Shown one piece after another: positions 1 to 6,964 of a stretch of DNA of 14,965 nucleotides. The notes beneath the pieces are model-generated. The model searched no databases. It had not been told where the DNA came from and was given only the letters and a program-made list of their open reading frames with translations. The DNA is from Burkholderiaceae bacterium (GTDB lineage Bacteria > Pseudomonadota > Gammaproteobacteria > Burkholderiales > Burkholderiaceae_F). The position numbers were made by a program, and so were the translations under genes. Location: contig JACCYC010000070.1 of NCBI GenBank assembly GCA_013696665.1, forward strand, positions 1 through 14,965, given 5' to 3'. Positions within the stretch are counted from its first letter, which is position 1, and each line of letters opens with the position of its first letter.

Positions 1-403
1 CAACCGACTTGCCCTTGAGATCGCCGATCGAGTTGATGTTGGAATCGGCACTGGCGACGACCTGGAAGTACTGCGGATAGAGCGTCGCCACGTTGCAGAC
101 ATTGGTCGCCTTCGCATCAAACGGCGCGCGGCCGGCCACCCCGTCGACCGTCGAGATCGAATTGGCAAAGGCAATATCGGCCTTGCCTAACTGCACCGCC
201 TTGACGTTGGCGATTCCGGCGCCGGGCAGGACCTGGACTTTCATGCCGGCCTTATCGCCGATGTTGGCGATCGCCCCGGCGAGCGGATACCAGGAGCCGC
301 CCTGCGGCCCGCTCATCAGCTTGAGCTGCTGCGCGTGCGCAGGTGCGGCGGCGAAAAACAGCGCTGCCACTACGATCGATCTCGATTTCCGATTGGTTGC
401 CAT
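1..403 (-). CDS. TAXI-family TRAP transporter solute-binding protein (5' part, runs off left edge)
   Basis: Periplasmic substrate-binding subunit of a TAXI-type TRAP transporter, which captures an organic acid or amino acid for a membrane permease. About 134 residues are visible of a family normally a little over 300. The ATG at 403-401 is preceded by a GGGAG/AGGA-type ribosome site. The first ~24 residues form a signal peptide: basic MATNRKSR, a hydrophobic run, and an APAHA cleavage site before QQLKLMSG. The mature start shows the TAXI hallmark: SGPQGGSWYPLAGAIA (about residues 31-46), then a GAGIANVKAVQLGKADIAFAN segment (residues 58-78), which is the usual Gly-rich ligand-loop region. It lies downstream of the ClpX-like gene on the same strand but 438 bases away, so it may have its own promoter. 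The permease is not in the window. The ligand cannot be told from this fragment. Confidence 0.88.
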   Translation of the reverse strand, partial: MATNRKSRSIVVAALFFAAAPAHAQQLKLMSGPQGGSWYPLAGAIANIGDKAGMKVQVLPGAGIANVKAVQLGKADIAFANSISTVDGVAGRAPFDAKATNVCNVATLYPQYFQVVASADSNINSIGDLKGKSV

Positions 404-841
404 GTTCCTGCTCCCTGGTTTCTGGTTATGGGCGATACCGTTACGCGGTAGACCGCCATGGTGCTATGAAATCCGCGGCAGGACAATGCGTCCCGCGCAA
501 TCGGCTGTAGGAACTTCCCCCTACGCAATTCCGACGCCGCACTCGGCGATCTGCAATGGTGCGTCGCACCGGGGCTCTCAAAACGGCTTACAGCAAGACC
601 CTGTTAGGACGCGTAAGAACGAAGGCGATCACAGGCCGACCAGCAGGACGAAGCTCAGCGCGAATACCGCCAGGCGGTGCATCACATTGTTGTACGTTCG
701 AGATTCACCCGGAGCCCGATGCCTATCGTGCTGTTCAAATGCCGGGCTAGCGCTGCCTGCCGTGCAGGATGTTCAGGAGATTGCAATGAAGAACGCAAGG
801 AGAAGAAATCGAAGTGAGCGCACGAGCAGCGCTCTTTCGCC
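404..841. other. 438-base gap without a convincing gene
   Basis: No convincing coding sequence on either strand. Plus-strand open frames across it have atypical composition and run antisense into the TAXI gene. On the minus strand, 682-629 could encode a 17-residue hydrophobic peptide (MHRLAVFALSFVLLVGL), but it has no ribosome site. The stretch holds a weak hairpin just after the ClpX-like stop (listed separately) and, by position, should hold the promoter and leader of the TAXI gene. I could not pick out a clear -35/-10 pair. Confidence 0.5.
816..834 (-). terminator. Weak hairpin after the ClpX-like gene
   Basis: Inverted repeat GAGCGC (816-821) and GCGCTC (829-834) with a 7-base loop, eight bases beyond the ClpX-like stop codon. 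Read on the minus strand it is followed by a T-rich, interrupted stretch (ACTTCGATTTCTTCTCC). The stem is only 6 bp and there is no clean U tract, so it is at best a weak intrinsic terminator for the lyase-ClpX unit. Confidence 0.3.
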
Positions 842-1867
842 TCACCCCGCCCGCAGATAGCGCGGCTCGGCAAAGATCGACGACAGTTCGACGCGCTTAA
901 TTTCCGGATGATCTGGCACTGCGTACAGCACGGGCGCGATCAGTTCTTCGAATAGTCCGCGCAGGCTGCGCGCGCCCGACTTGTACTCGACCGCCAGATC
1001 GGCAATCTCCTCGAACGCGCGCGGCGCGACGACGAGGTCGACACCCTGAACCTTGAGGATGGCCTGGAACTGGCGGTAAATGCAGTTGCGCGGCTCGGTC
1101 ATGATCCGGACCAGCATGTCGCGCGACAAGTCGCGCAGTCGCGCAACGGTGGTGAGCCGCCCGCTGAACTCCGGTATCAGACCGAATTCGACGAGGTCGG
1201 TCGGCTTCACTCGCTCATTCAGCCGCTCGACCATCCTGCGGTTGTGTTCTTCGGACGTAGAGACGAACCCGAAGCCCTGGTTGTTCGACATGATGGCGTT
1301 GAGCCCGACGAACGCACCGCCGCAGATGAACAGAACGTGCGTCGTGTCGAGGTACTCGCCGCTCGCAAGGCGCACCGGCGCGCCTTCCATGATCTTGAGC
1401 AACGCATGCTGCACGCTTTCGCCGGACGGGCCGCGATCCGACGCGGCCGAGGCCGATTTCAATTTGTCGATCTCGTCGATGAACACGATGCCATGCTGGG
1501 TTCGCGTCACCTCGCCTTCGGCCTTGTCATGCAGGCGCTCGAGGATGGCCTGGATCTCATCATTGACGTAGCGCGACTGCGCGAGTGACGTGGCGTCTGC
1601 GGTGACGAACGGAACTTTCAGCAAGCGTGCGAGCGATTCGCACAGCAGCGTCTTGCCGGTGCCCGTCGGGCCGACCAGCAGCACGTTGCTCTTGGTGATC
1701 TCAAGTCCGGCCTCGCGCGACAACGCGAGCTTCTGGTAGTGCGCGTAGACGGCAACAGCCAATGTCTTCTTGGCTTCGTCCTGGCCGATGACGTACTGGT
1801 CCAGGTGACGCACGATCTCGCTCGGCGTGACGCGAGGATCCAGGGCATTCGTTTGAGGCGCGCTCAA
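842..1867 (-). CDS. ClpX-like AAA+ ATPase lacking the zinc-binding domain
   Basis: AAA+ unfoldase of the ClpX family, 341 residues against about 420 in ClpX. It starts directly at the PSEIVRHLDQYVIGQDEAK helix, so the N-terminal C4 zinc domain is missing. Seen: Walker A GPTGTGKT (66-73), Walker B IVFIDE (127-132), arginine-finger motif GLIPEFSGRL (229-238), sensor-2 GARSLR (298-303). Differences from ClpX: the GYVGED pore loop reads RYVNDE (99-104), the stretch carrying the RKH loop is shortened (GAPVRLASGEYLDTTH), and the ClpP-docking tripeptide, normally IGF-like, would be FGF (199-201) in a shorter loop. Start is TTG (1867-1865), overlapping the TGA of the upstream lyase gene as TTGA, with GAAGAGAG as a ribosome site; this implies translational coupling. 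It is probably a paralogue with its own substrates rather than the housekeeping ClpX, since no clpP, tig or lon lies alongside. Whether it still docks ClpP is open. Confidence 0.9.
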   Translation of the reverse strand: MSAPQTNALDPRVTPSEIVRHLDQYVIGQDEAKKTLAVAVYAHYQKLALSREAGLEITKSNVLLVGPTGTGKTLLCESLARLLKVPFVTADATSLAQSRYVNDEIQAILERLHDKAEGEVTRTQHGIVFIDEIDKLKSASAASDRGPSGESVQHALLKIMEGAPVRLASGEYLDTTHVLFICGGAFVGLNAIMSNNQGFGFVSTSEEHNRRMVERLNERVKPTDLVEFGLIPEFSGRLTTVARLRDLSRDMLVRIMTEPRNCIYRQFQAILKVQGVDLVVAPRAFEEIADLAVEYKSGARSLRGLFEELIAPVLYAVPDHPEIKRVELSSIFAEPRYLRAG

Positions 1868-2790
1868 AATGAATCTCTCTTCGCTGGCGTGCTGCGTCCG
1901 AGCGCAATGATTCGCTGCGCCTGCACCAGATGGGGCTTATCGAGCATCTTGCCGTCGATCTGCACGGCGCCGGCGTGACCGGCTTGCGCGAAGGCATCTA
2001 CCACCGCATGAGCATGGCGCAGCTCTTCAGCGTCCGGTGAATATCCGACATTGATCACCGCGACTTGATCCGGATGAATTGCGATCTTGCCGCTGAAGCC
2101 GGCACGGCGCGAGGCCCGCACCTCTCGCTCGAGACGCGATTGATCGCGAAAATCGGTGGTCAGTGTGTCGATCGCCTGCACGCCCGCCGAGTGCGCCGCA
2201 AGCAGGCAGATCGACCGTGCAAGCTGATACGTGAATTCGTACTCGCCGTTTTCAGTTCGATTAGTACTCGCGCCAATTGCGGCGGAGAGGTCTTCCGCAC
2301 CCCAGGTCAGCCCAGTGAGTCTTGATGAAGCGCCGCGATAGGTATGCGCCGCAAACATTGCATGCGGTGTTTCGGTTGCTACCGCGATTATTCTGATTGA
2401 CCCCGCTCTTGCACCTTCACGTGCCTCGAGCGCTGTCAAGTAATGATCGAGCAAAACTATTTGCTGCGCGGACTCGATCTTCGGCAGCACGATTCCATCG
2501 GGGCCTCCCGCCACGACTCCGACCAGATCGGGCAACGCAAGCGGGCCATCAAGGCAATTGATGCGCACCCATAGCTGTTGATCTGTGCGATCGGGCCGCG
2601 CGCTCAGATATTCCCGCACCATCGCGCGAGCGACTTCGATGCGGTCGGCTGCGACGGAGTCTTCCAGGTCGAGGATCAGTGCACTCGCAGCCGTCGACTG
2701 CCCTTTGGCAAGTTTCTTTTCGCTATCACCGGGTACGAACAACATCGACTTCAGCTGCACATCGTGACCGGCGCTCTCGTTTGTTTGCAT
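1864..2790 (-). CDS. CitE-like CoA-ester lyase (HpcH/HpaI aldolase superfamily)
   Basis: 308-residue TIM-barrel enzyme of the CitE/malyl-CoA lyase group, which cleaves or forms C-C bonds of acyl-CoA esters (citramalyl-, malyl- or similar CoA thioesters) with Mg2+. Motifs in order: SMLFVPGD (15-22), LDLEDSV (40-46), RIN with the substrate arginine (76-78), LPKIE (102-106), Glu140 in ATETPH and Asp167 in WGAED as the probable Mg ligands, KIAIHPDQV (235-243), and the closing DGKMLDKPHLVQAQRI helix (279-294), complete at the C-terminus. ATG start at 2790-2788; the ribosome site is weak. Its TGA overlaps the start of the ClpX-like gene, so the two form one transcript. Stand-alone CitE-like proteins without CitD/CitF serve several pathways (methylaspartate, itaconate/citramalate, glyoxylate), and the sequence alone does not choose among them. 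Confidence 0.9.
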   Translation of the reverse strand: MQTNESAGHDVQLKSMLFVPGDSEKKLAKGQSTAASALILDLEDSVAADRIEVARAMVREYLSARPDRTDQQLWVRINCLDGPLALPDLVGVVAGGPDGIVLPKIESAQQIVLLDHYLTALEAREGARAGSIRIIAVATETPHAMFAAHTYRGASSRLTGLTWGAEDLSAAIGASTNRTENGEYEFTYQLARSICLLAAHSAGVQAIDTLTTDFRDQSRLEREVRASRRAGFSGKIAIHPDQVAVINVGYSPDAEELRHAHAVVDAFAQAGHAGAVQIDGKMLDKPHLVQAQRIIALGRSTPAKRDSF

Positions 2791-2902
2791 GATGCGTCCG
2801 CGTAATTAAGCAGTGCTCTGGCTTACCAACCGCTGGCAAACGCCTCGGCTTCGGGCGGGGGATTGATCCATAATCATCTCGCGCAGCACGCGGGAGCGTC
2901 AA
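2791..2902. promoter_or_regulatory. Divergent promoter region
   Basis: The 112 bases separate the minus-strand lyase-ClpX unit from a plus-strand membrane protein gene, so both promoters should lie here. On the plus strand CATAAT (2869-2874) is a possible -10 that would leave a leader of about 20 bases, but no good -35 sits at 17 bases. On the minus strand TAATTA (2803-2808) lies 15 bases after a TTGGTA. Both are weak matches. Confidence 0.35.
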
Positions 2903-3457
2903 TTGAGCTATGCGGATTTAAAGCAAAAGTCTTTTCCATGGCACCGGCTGTTTCCGCTGCTCGATAAATTGCCGCTCTGGGCGAGCTACTTTTTCATCAT
3001 CCTGTGCTCGTTTGGTATCGGCTATAGCCTCGGCAGCGCAAACGCGAGCCTTACGAATCTGCGAGCCGACCATCGCACGCTGGCGGCGTTGACCATCGCC
3101 GCATTGCTATTCATTTTCTTTCTTGACCGCACGCTGCGCAACGAAGAGCGGCGCCGTGCGGAACGCGCGGAACGGCTCAGAGTCAGCAAGGAAGCGGTTG
3201 CGATCGAGCTGCTCGACCCCGTCGAACCGAAGGTGCTAGACGAATTGGATCGGATCGCGAGCTACAAGGGAGTCGATCGCGCAACTCTGATCCCCGCGAT
3301 CCTGCAGCAGTACGTCGCGCGAAAATCGTTTGAGGCGGCTCTGCGCGAAGGCGCCGCGCACGGCAAAGTTGCGCCGGAACATCCACCCGGTTGGGACAAG
3401 ACCCTGCCCGCGTGGCTGGAAACGCTGCCAGGATCGTTGGACGTAAAGTCGCGCTAG
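2903..3457 (+). CDS. Small two-helix membrane protein with ribbon-helix-helix-like tail
   Basis: 184-residue protein that I do not recognise as a named family. The start is TTG at 2903, chosen because GGAG (2892-2895) sits seven bases upstream; there is no early in-frame ATG. Two hydrophobic segments at about 26-45 (WASYFFIILCSFGIGYSLG) and 59-75 (TLAALTIAALLFIFFLD) look like membrane helices. A strongly basic/acidic linker (79-95, many Arg and Glu) follows. Residues 97-139 have the layout of a CopG/Arc ribbon-helix-helix domain: strand AVAIELLD, helix VEPKVLDELDRIASYKG, then helix DRATLIPAILQQYVARK. The tail (150-184) is Pro/Trp-rich. With both termini on the cytoplasmic side the tail could dimerise or bind DNA at the membrane; this is inference from pattern only. 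It stands alone, convergent with the DUF488 gene 21 bases away. Confidence 0.72.
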   Translation: MSYADLKQKSFPWHRLFPLLDKLPLWASYFFIILCSFGIGYSLGSANASLTNLRADHRTLAALTIAALLFIFFLDRTLRNEERRRAERAERLRVSKEAVAIELLDPVEPKVLDELDRIASYKGVDRATLIPAILQQYVARKSFEAALREGAAHGKVAPEHPPGWDKTLPAWLETLPGSLDVKSR

Positions 3458-3478
3458 CACGCGCGACGCGGTCAGGCC

Positions 3479-3865
3479 CTAAGCCAGCTCGGCCCCAGCA
3501 TCGGCAAGCAGTTGCCGCAGCACCGTTCGATGGCAGCGATATTCATCGACGCAATAGCAGCCGACTGAAAGGTCTGCGCTTCTCGAGAGAGCGGCGAGCA
3601 TGTTGATGTCGTGCGTGGCGTGCGGCTGCGACATCTCGGCTTTGTATTTCCTCTTGTAGGCGCGCAATTCGGTTTCCGTCACTGCTGCATGACCACGCTT
3701 CATCAATTCGAGCGAGGGCGCCAGGTTGGGAAACCACACGTCGTACCAGTTATCCACCGCGTAGCGTGACTTCAACACGCCGCGTGGCGGCCTTCGCACC
3801 GTACCGAGCCTCAAGCCTTCGCCTGGCTCGCGCCGCGACCCTAAGCGGACAACTCGGATGGCCAT
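3479..3865 (-). CDS. DUF488 family protein
   Basis: 128-residue protein of the DUF488 family (function unknown). Diagnostic C-terminal signature CYCVDEYRCHRTVLRQLL (103-120) matches the family's CxC-DE-xxCHR-xxL pattern, and YDVWFPNLAPSLELM (41-55) corresponds to the conserved W-x-x-x-LAPS segment. The usual N-terminal LVDRLWPRG stretch is much changed here (LGTVRRPPRG), which makes this a divergent member. ATG start at 3865-3863; no strong ribosome site. It ends convergent to the membrane protein gene and starts 42 bases beyond the end of the lipoprotein gene on the same strand, so the two may share a transcript. The clustered cysteines and histidine (Cys103, Cys105, Cys111, His112) could bind metal or be redox-active; that is a suggestion only. 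Confidence 0.8.
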   Translation of the reverse strand: MAIRVVRLGSRREPGEGLRLGTVRRPPRGVLKSRYAVDNWYDVWFPNLAPSLELMKRGHAAVTETELRAYKRKYKAEMSQPHATHDINMLAALSRSADLSVGCYCVDEYRCHRTVLRQLLADAGAELA

Positions 3866-3907
3866 GTGGCGTAAGGGGCGCTTAATCGAAAGCGATGCAG
3901 TGTCCCG

Positions 3908-4423
3908 TCACCTGCCGCCAGACCGGCGTGGATCTTCTTCGATCGCAGAGCTGACTACCGTCCCGCCTGAATCGAACATCACGACAAGCAGGCGCGTTTC
4001 GTTGCCGTCGAGAAAGCGCCATTCCCAAGCGGTCTCGCGTTTCAATGCGTACTTTTCAGTACGGCCTGGCGGGCCCAACAGGTCGACCACATCTGTCTCC
4101 TTTTGTCCGCGCGCAACGCGATTGAAATTTTCGCGCGTCAGGAGATTTTCTCTGCCCTGATATCGACCGCCGGCGTCGATACGAATCAAAAGCGTGTGCG
4201 GCCCCTCGGGCCCAAGCGGATAGACCAAGCCCTTGCCGCCCGCGGTTTCACGCACTGCAGACGGAGGACCAAAGAGGCGGCGCACTTCCTGCTCGGTCGA
4301 TAGCCCTTCTTTCAATTGTCCGAGCCGCACATCCTCGTACGCGCGTCCGCTGGGGTCGCAGGCCAGCAATGAAATCAGCGATGCGATCATCAATACTCCT
4401 TGCCAACCATGAGTTATCCGCAC
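3908..4423 (-). CDS. Lipoprotein with two BamE/SmpA-like repeats
   Basis: 171-residue predicted lipoprotein. The start is GTG at 4423-4421, with GGGAG six bases upstream; this gives a 21-residue signal peptide ending in the lipobox LLAC (Cys22). An internal ATG at 4390 also has AGGAG in front but would leave a signal of only about 10 residues. The mature part has two related segments: GQLKEGLSTEQEVRRLFGPP (35-54) and FNRVARGQKETDVVDLLGPPG (100-120). Each has the G-x-(S/T)-x-x-(E/D)-(V)-x-x-L-x-G-P-P pattern of the SmpA/OmlA (BamE) fold; the second is followed by the typical aromatic strand TAWEWRFLDG (131-140). BamE itself has one such domain and is shorter, so this is a tandem relative, probably anchored to an outer or inner membrane. 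No bam gene is nearby and its role is unknown. Confidence 0.75.
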   Translation of the reverse strand: MRITHGWQGVLMIASLISLLACDPSGRAYEDVRLGQLKEGLSTEQEVRRLFGPPSAVRETAGGKGLVYPLGPEGPHTLLIRIDAGGRYQGRENLLTRENFNRVARGQKETDVVDLLGPPGRTEKYALKRETAWEWRFLDGNETRLLVVMFDSGGTVVSSAIEEDPRRSGGR

Positions 4424-4593
4424 TCTCAGCTCCCAAATGACTTAACCCCGGCACGCAGCGCAAGGGCGGTGCCGATTCGCAGACACACGCAAGCGCCGCG
4501 CCTACGGCCGCTCAAGTTCAGGGTCGTGCCGCCGTTGAAGCTCGCCCGGTCGGGCGTTTAGTCTTGTGCATCAGAAGCCGATAACGGACGAAC
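4424..4593. promoter_or_regulatory. Divergent intergenic region before azlC
   Basis: These 170 bases separate the lipoprotein gene (minus) from azlC (plus) and should hold promoters for both. A compact hairpin CGCCC-GGTC-GGGCG (4543-4556) followed by TTTA lies about 38 bases before the azlC start, in its likely leader. No Lrp-type or other regulator gene is adjacent, and no clear -35/-10 pair could be assigned. Confidence 0.3.
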
Positions 4594-5319
4594 TTGGACG
4601 AGCCGACGATTGATTACCGAACCCCGCGGGGTGCACTGGCCGCGGGTGCGCGTGATGCCGTCGGAGCTCCGGTCGCCGTGCTGGCTGCGGGGTATGTCGG
4701 CTACGGCGCACTGGCTTCGGGTTTCGACTTTCCGCTGCATGTGATCGTTGTGTCGTCGCTGCTGATCTGGGCGCTACCCGGCCAATTGATCATGCTCGAG
4801 ATGCATGCGGTCAGTGCGCAACTTGTGCTGATCGTCCTGGCAGTGAGCCTGTCGGCCTCGCGGTTCCTGCCGATGACAACGGTGCTGGCGGCGATGATGC
4901 GGCACCCTCGCTACAACAGTTGGCCGATGTATGCATCGGCGCAGCTTCTCGCGATGACGTGCTGGGTCGCCGCCGTCAATCGCTGTCCGCACCTACCGGC
5001 TGAACAACGGTTGCCGTACTTTGTAGGGTTCGCTTTGGTTTGCTGGCTCGCATCGGCTGCAGCAAGCGCGGTTGGATATTTTGCCGCAGGCCACATGAGC
5101 GAGCTTGTCAAACTCGCGCTGGTGTTCATGAATCCCATCTACTTCCTGCTGATTCTGGCGGGGGAAACGAAGGCTGCTTCCGGGCGCCTCGCGCTTGTTG
5201 CCGGAGCGATCGCGGGGCCGATTGCGTACGCGCTCGCGCCGCAGTGGAGCTTGCTTGCGGCAGGGCTCGTCGGCGGAAGTGCGGCATACGCCTTGAACCG
5301 CTGGAGCCGCCGTGGGTGA
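4594..5319 (+). CDS. azlC: AzlC family branched-chain amino acid exporter, large subunit
   Basis: 241-residue polytopic inner-membrane protein of the AzlC/YgaZ family, which with AzlD exports branched-chain amino acids (or azaleucine). It opens with the family's TPRGALAAGARDAVGAPVAVLAAG stretch and keeps the core segment around 75-125 (LPGQLIMLEMHAV, then SLSASRFLPMTTVL), as in AzlC where a small-residue/Gln loop is followed by N/S-R-x-x-L-x. Several hydrophobic segments follow to the end. The start is TTG at 4594: an in-frame stop at 4582 leaves no upstream alternative and the family N-terminus begins right after it; the ribosome site (GGAC) is weak. The azlD start lies inside its last codons, so the two subunits are translationally coupled. 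Substrate specificity cannot be read from sequence. Confidence 0.88.
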   Translation: MDEPTIDYRTPRGALAAGARDAVGAPVAVLAAGYVGYGALASGFDFPLHVIVVSSLLIWALPGQLIMLEMHAVSAQLVLIVLAVSLSASRFLPMTTVLAAMMRHPRYNSWPMYASAQLLAMTCWVAAVNRCPHLPAEQRLPYFVGFALVCWLASAAASAVGYFAAGHMSELVKLALVFMNPIYFLLILAGETKAASGRLALVAGAIAGPIAYALAPQWSLLAAGLVGGSAAYALNRWSRRG

Positions 5320-5635
5320 TCTGTTGCTGCTCGTGCTCGCCTGCGCCGCCGGCACCTACCTTTGGCGCGCGCTCGGAGTCGCAGTTGCCGGCCGGCTCGA
5401 TCCCAATGGCGAAGTGTTCACATGGATGGCGTGCGTGGCGCTCGCAATGGTCGCGGGCCTGGTGTCGCGGATGCTGATCGAGCCCGTCGGCGTGCTGGCA
5501 ACCACGAGCCTCGGCGTGCGACTCGCCGCGACGGCATGCGGGTTGGTGGTGTACTTCGTTGTTACGCGGCGCAACCTGCTGGCCGGTGTGCTCGCCGGAT
5601 GCGTAGCGCTCGTGCTTTTGCAAACGCTGCGTTAG
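5312..5635 (+). CDS. azlD: AzlD family branched-chain amino acid exporter, small subunit
   Basis: 107-residue inner-membrane protein of the AzlD/YgaH family, the small partner of AzlC. Length and layout fit the family (about 100-110 residues, three to four hydrophobic helices). Seen: an N-terminal helix LLLLVLACAAGTYLWRALG, where the T-x-x-x-R-x-x-G pattern is typical of AzlD, then WMACVALAMVAGLVS, a Gly/Ala-rich helix near 67-85, and the last helix GVLAGCVALVLLQTLR. The start is GTG at 5312, overlapping the azlC stop by eight bases (GTGGGTGA), with GGAG six bases upstream. It would act only together with AzlC. Confidence 0.85.
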   Translation: MGDLLLLVLACAAGTYLWRALGVAVAGRLDPNGEVFTWMACVALAMVAGLVSRMLIEPVGVLATTSLGVRLAATACGLVVYFVVTRRNLLAGVLAGCVALVLLQTLR

Positions 5636-5815
5636 CAACGACCCATGTTTTGCTTCGAACGGACTCGATGATGCACCTGGTGCGGCGCGCGTAATCCTCG
5701 TTAGGACAAAACGGCGCAGGCTCGACAACGGGCTTTGCCCCATTTTATTGTTCGCATACTGGGCGGAGTACCATTTTCTCGGCCGCCCTCCCTGCGGTCA
5801 GGATGCCACGCACCT

Positions 5816-6964
5816 ATGAGACTTGCCGAATTTATTCGCTTCGACATGGAAGGCATCCTGGCGGATTGGCAAGCCTTCGCCGCGACCCAGTTGCCGGGCG
5901 CGGCGGACATGAAACCGCTTGAGTTGCGCGACCATGCTCAGAAAATTCTGGAAGCGGTTGCGAAGGACATTAATCAACCACAGTCCAAAGACGAACAGAC
6001 TGAAAAGTCGAAGGGCCACGCAACGACGCTGATCAATGCCACGGAAACCGCGGCGCAGACGCACGCCGTGCTGCGGGCACGGGATGGGTTTGACATTGCG
6101 CAGATGACCGCCGAGTACCGCGCGCTGCGTGCGAGCGTGCTGCGCCGCTGGGTCGATGCATGTGAGCCGGCGCGGACCGATCTGCAGGACATGATTCGCT
6201 TTAACGAGGCGATCGACCAGGCAATCGCCGAATCAGTGTCCTCATTTAGCACCCAGGTCGAGCAAGGCCGCAATTTCTTTCTTGGCATGCTCGGTCATGA
6301 CATGCGTAGCCCCCTGAGCGCAATATTGCTGTCTGCACGATTTCTATCCAAACTCAATGCGGGCGATGGCATCTCTGACGCGGCGAAGCGCATCACTGAT
6401 AGCGGCACACGCATGCAAGCGCTGCTTGAAGACCTGGTCGACTTTAATCGAACCAAGCTAGGCCTCGGTATCAACATCAACCCTGCGGCTCTGGACTTGC
6501 GCGAATTATTCGAGAGCGGATTGCAGCAACTGCGAGCCGCTAATCCTGCGCACGAGATCCACCTGACGGTAGATGGGAATCTGCAGGGGCGCTGGGATGG
6601 CAATCGCTTGCATCAATTGCTCGATAACCTTGTTGTCAATGCGATCAAGCACGGCGTCGCGAATACACCGGTACGGGTGCGGCTATCCGGACATACGGAG
6701 GACGTCCTTTTTTCTGTAAGCAATCGGGGGCCGGTGATCGAGCCGCAGCTGCGCGCGCAAATCTTCGATCCGCTGATGCGAGGTCCCCCTCCCGCCGATA
6801 TGTCACAGGAGAGCGATGGCAGCCTGGGCTTAGGGTTATTCATTTGCCGCGAGATCGTGGTCGCACACGGCGGCAGCATCGAAGTTGATTCGGATGTCGC
6901 CGAAACGGTTTTCACGGTGCGGCTACCTCGGCAACACGAAGCCAAGCAACCGGTTTCGCATTAA
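5816..6964 (+). CDS. Soluble sensor histidine kinase with RsbRD-like N-terminal domain
   Basis: 382-residue cytoplasmic histidine kinase with no membrane helix. The N-terminal helical part (1-150; MRLAEFIRFDMEGILADWQAF and the later AQMTAEYRALRASVLRRW) resembles the RsbRD_N sensor domain found on RsbR-type stressosome proteins and some kinases. Next come the H box FLGMLGHDMRSPLSAILLSARFL with phospho-acceptor His161, the N box LLDNLVVNAIKHG (Asn275), a degenerate G1 region VSNRGPVIEP (about 301-310) and the G2 box GSLGLGLFICREIV (335-348). I chose ATG 5816 because the domain begins there; an in-frame TTG at 5735 would add 27 residues unlike the family. Its TAA shares one base with the next ATG (TAATG), so it heads a three-gene unit. 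No response regulator is adjacent. The signal and partner are unknown. Confidence 0.87.
   Translation: MRLAEFIRFDMEGILADWQAFAATQLPGAADMKPLELRDHAQKILEAVAKDINQPQSKDEQTEKSKGHATTLINATETAAQTHAVLRARDGFDIAQMTAEYRALRASVLRRWVDACEPARTDLQDMIRFNEAIDQAIAESVSSFSTQVEQGRNFFLGMLGHDMRSPLSAILLSARFLSKLNAGDGISDAAKRITDSGTRMQALLEDLVDFNRTKLGLGININPAALDLRELFESGLQQLRAANPAHEIHLTVDGNLQGRWDGNRLHQLLDNLVVNAIKHGVANTPVRVRLSGHTEDVLFSVSNRGPVIEPQLRAQIFDPLMRGPPPADMSQESDGSLGLGLFICREIVVAHGGSIEVDSDVAETVFTVRLPRQHEAKQPVSH

Noticed and set aside
629..682. 17-residue hydrophobic peptide on the minus strand (MHRLAVFALSFVLLVGL)
   Set aside because: Looks like a signal or membrane peptide, but there is no ribosome site and the frame closes at once; chance is likely.
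93..860. 255-residue plus-strand open frame across the gap and antisense to the TAXI gene
   Set aside because: Its first third is the antisense of clear TAXI coding sequence and the rest has random-looking composition without motifs or a ribosome site.
842..1867. HslU identity for the AAA+ protein
   Set aside because: The I-domain of HslU is missing and ICGGAF plus GLIPEFSGR are ClpX-type; HslU also normally sits beside hslV.
4388..4390. Alternative ATG start of the lipoprotein
   Set aside because: It has a ribosome-like AGGAG, but leaves a signal of about ten residues with no basic part before the lipobox; GTG 4423 gives a normal signal with its own GGGAG.
4543..4556. Hairpin before azlC as a terminator or attenuator
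   Set aside because: Five-base stem and only TTTA after it; it lies between divergent genes where no transcript needs to end. Kept only as a note in the intergenic entry.
5735..5815. N-terminal extension of the histidine kinase from TTG 5735
   Set aside because: The 27 extra residues do not resemble the sensor domain, which begins cleanly at ATG 5816.
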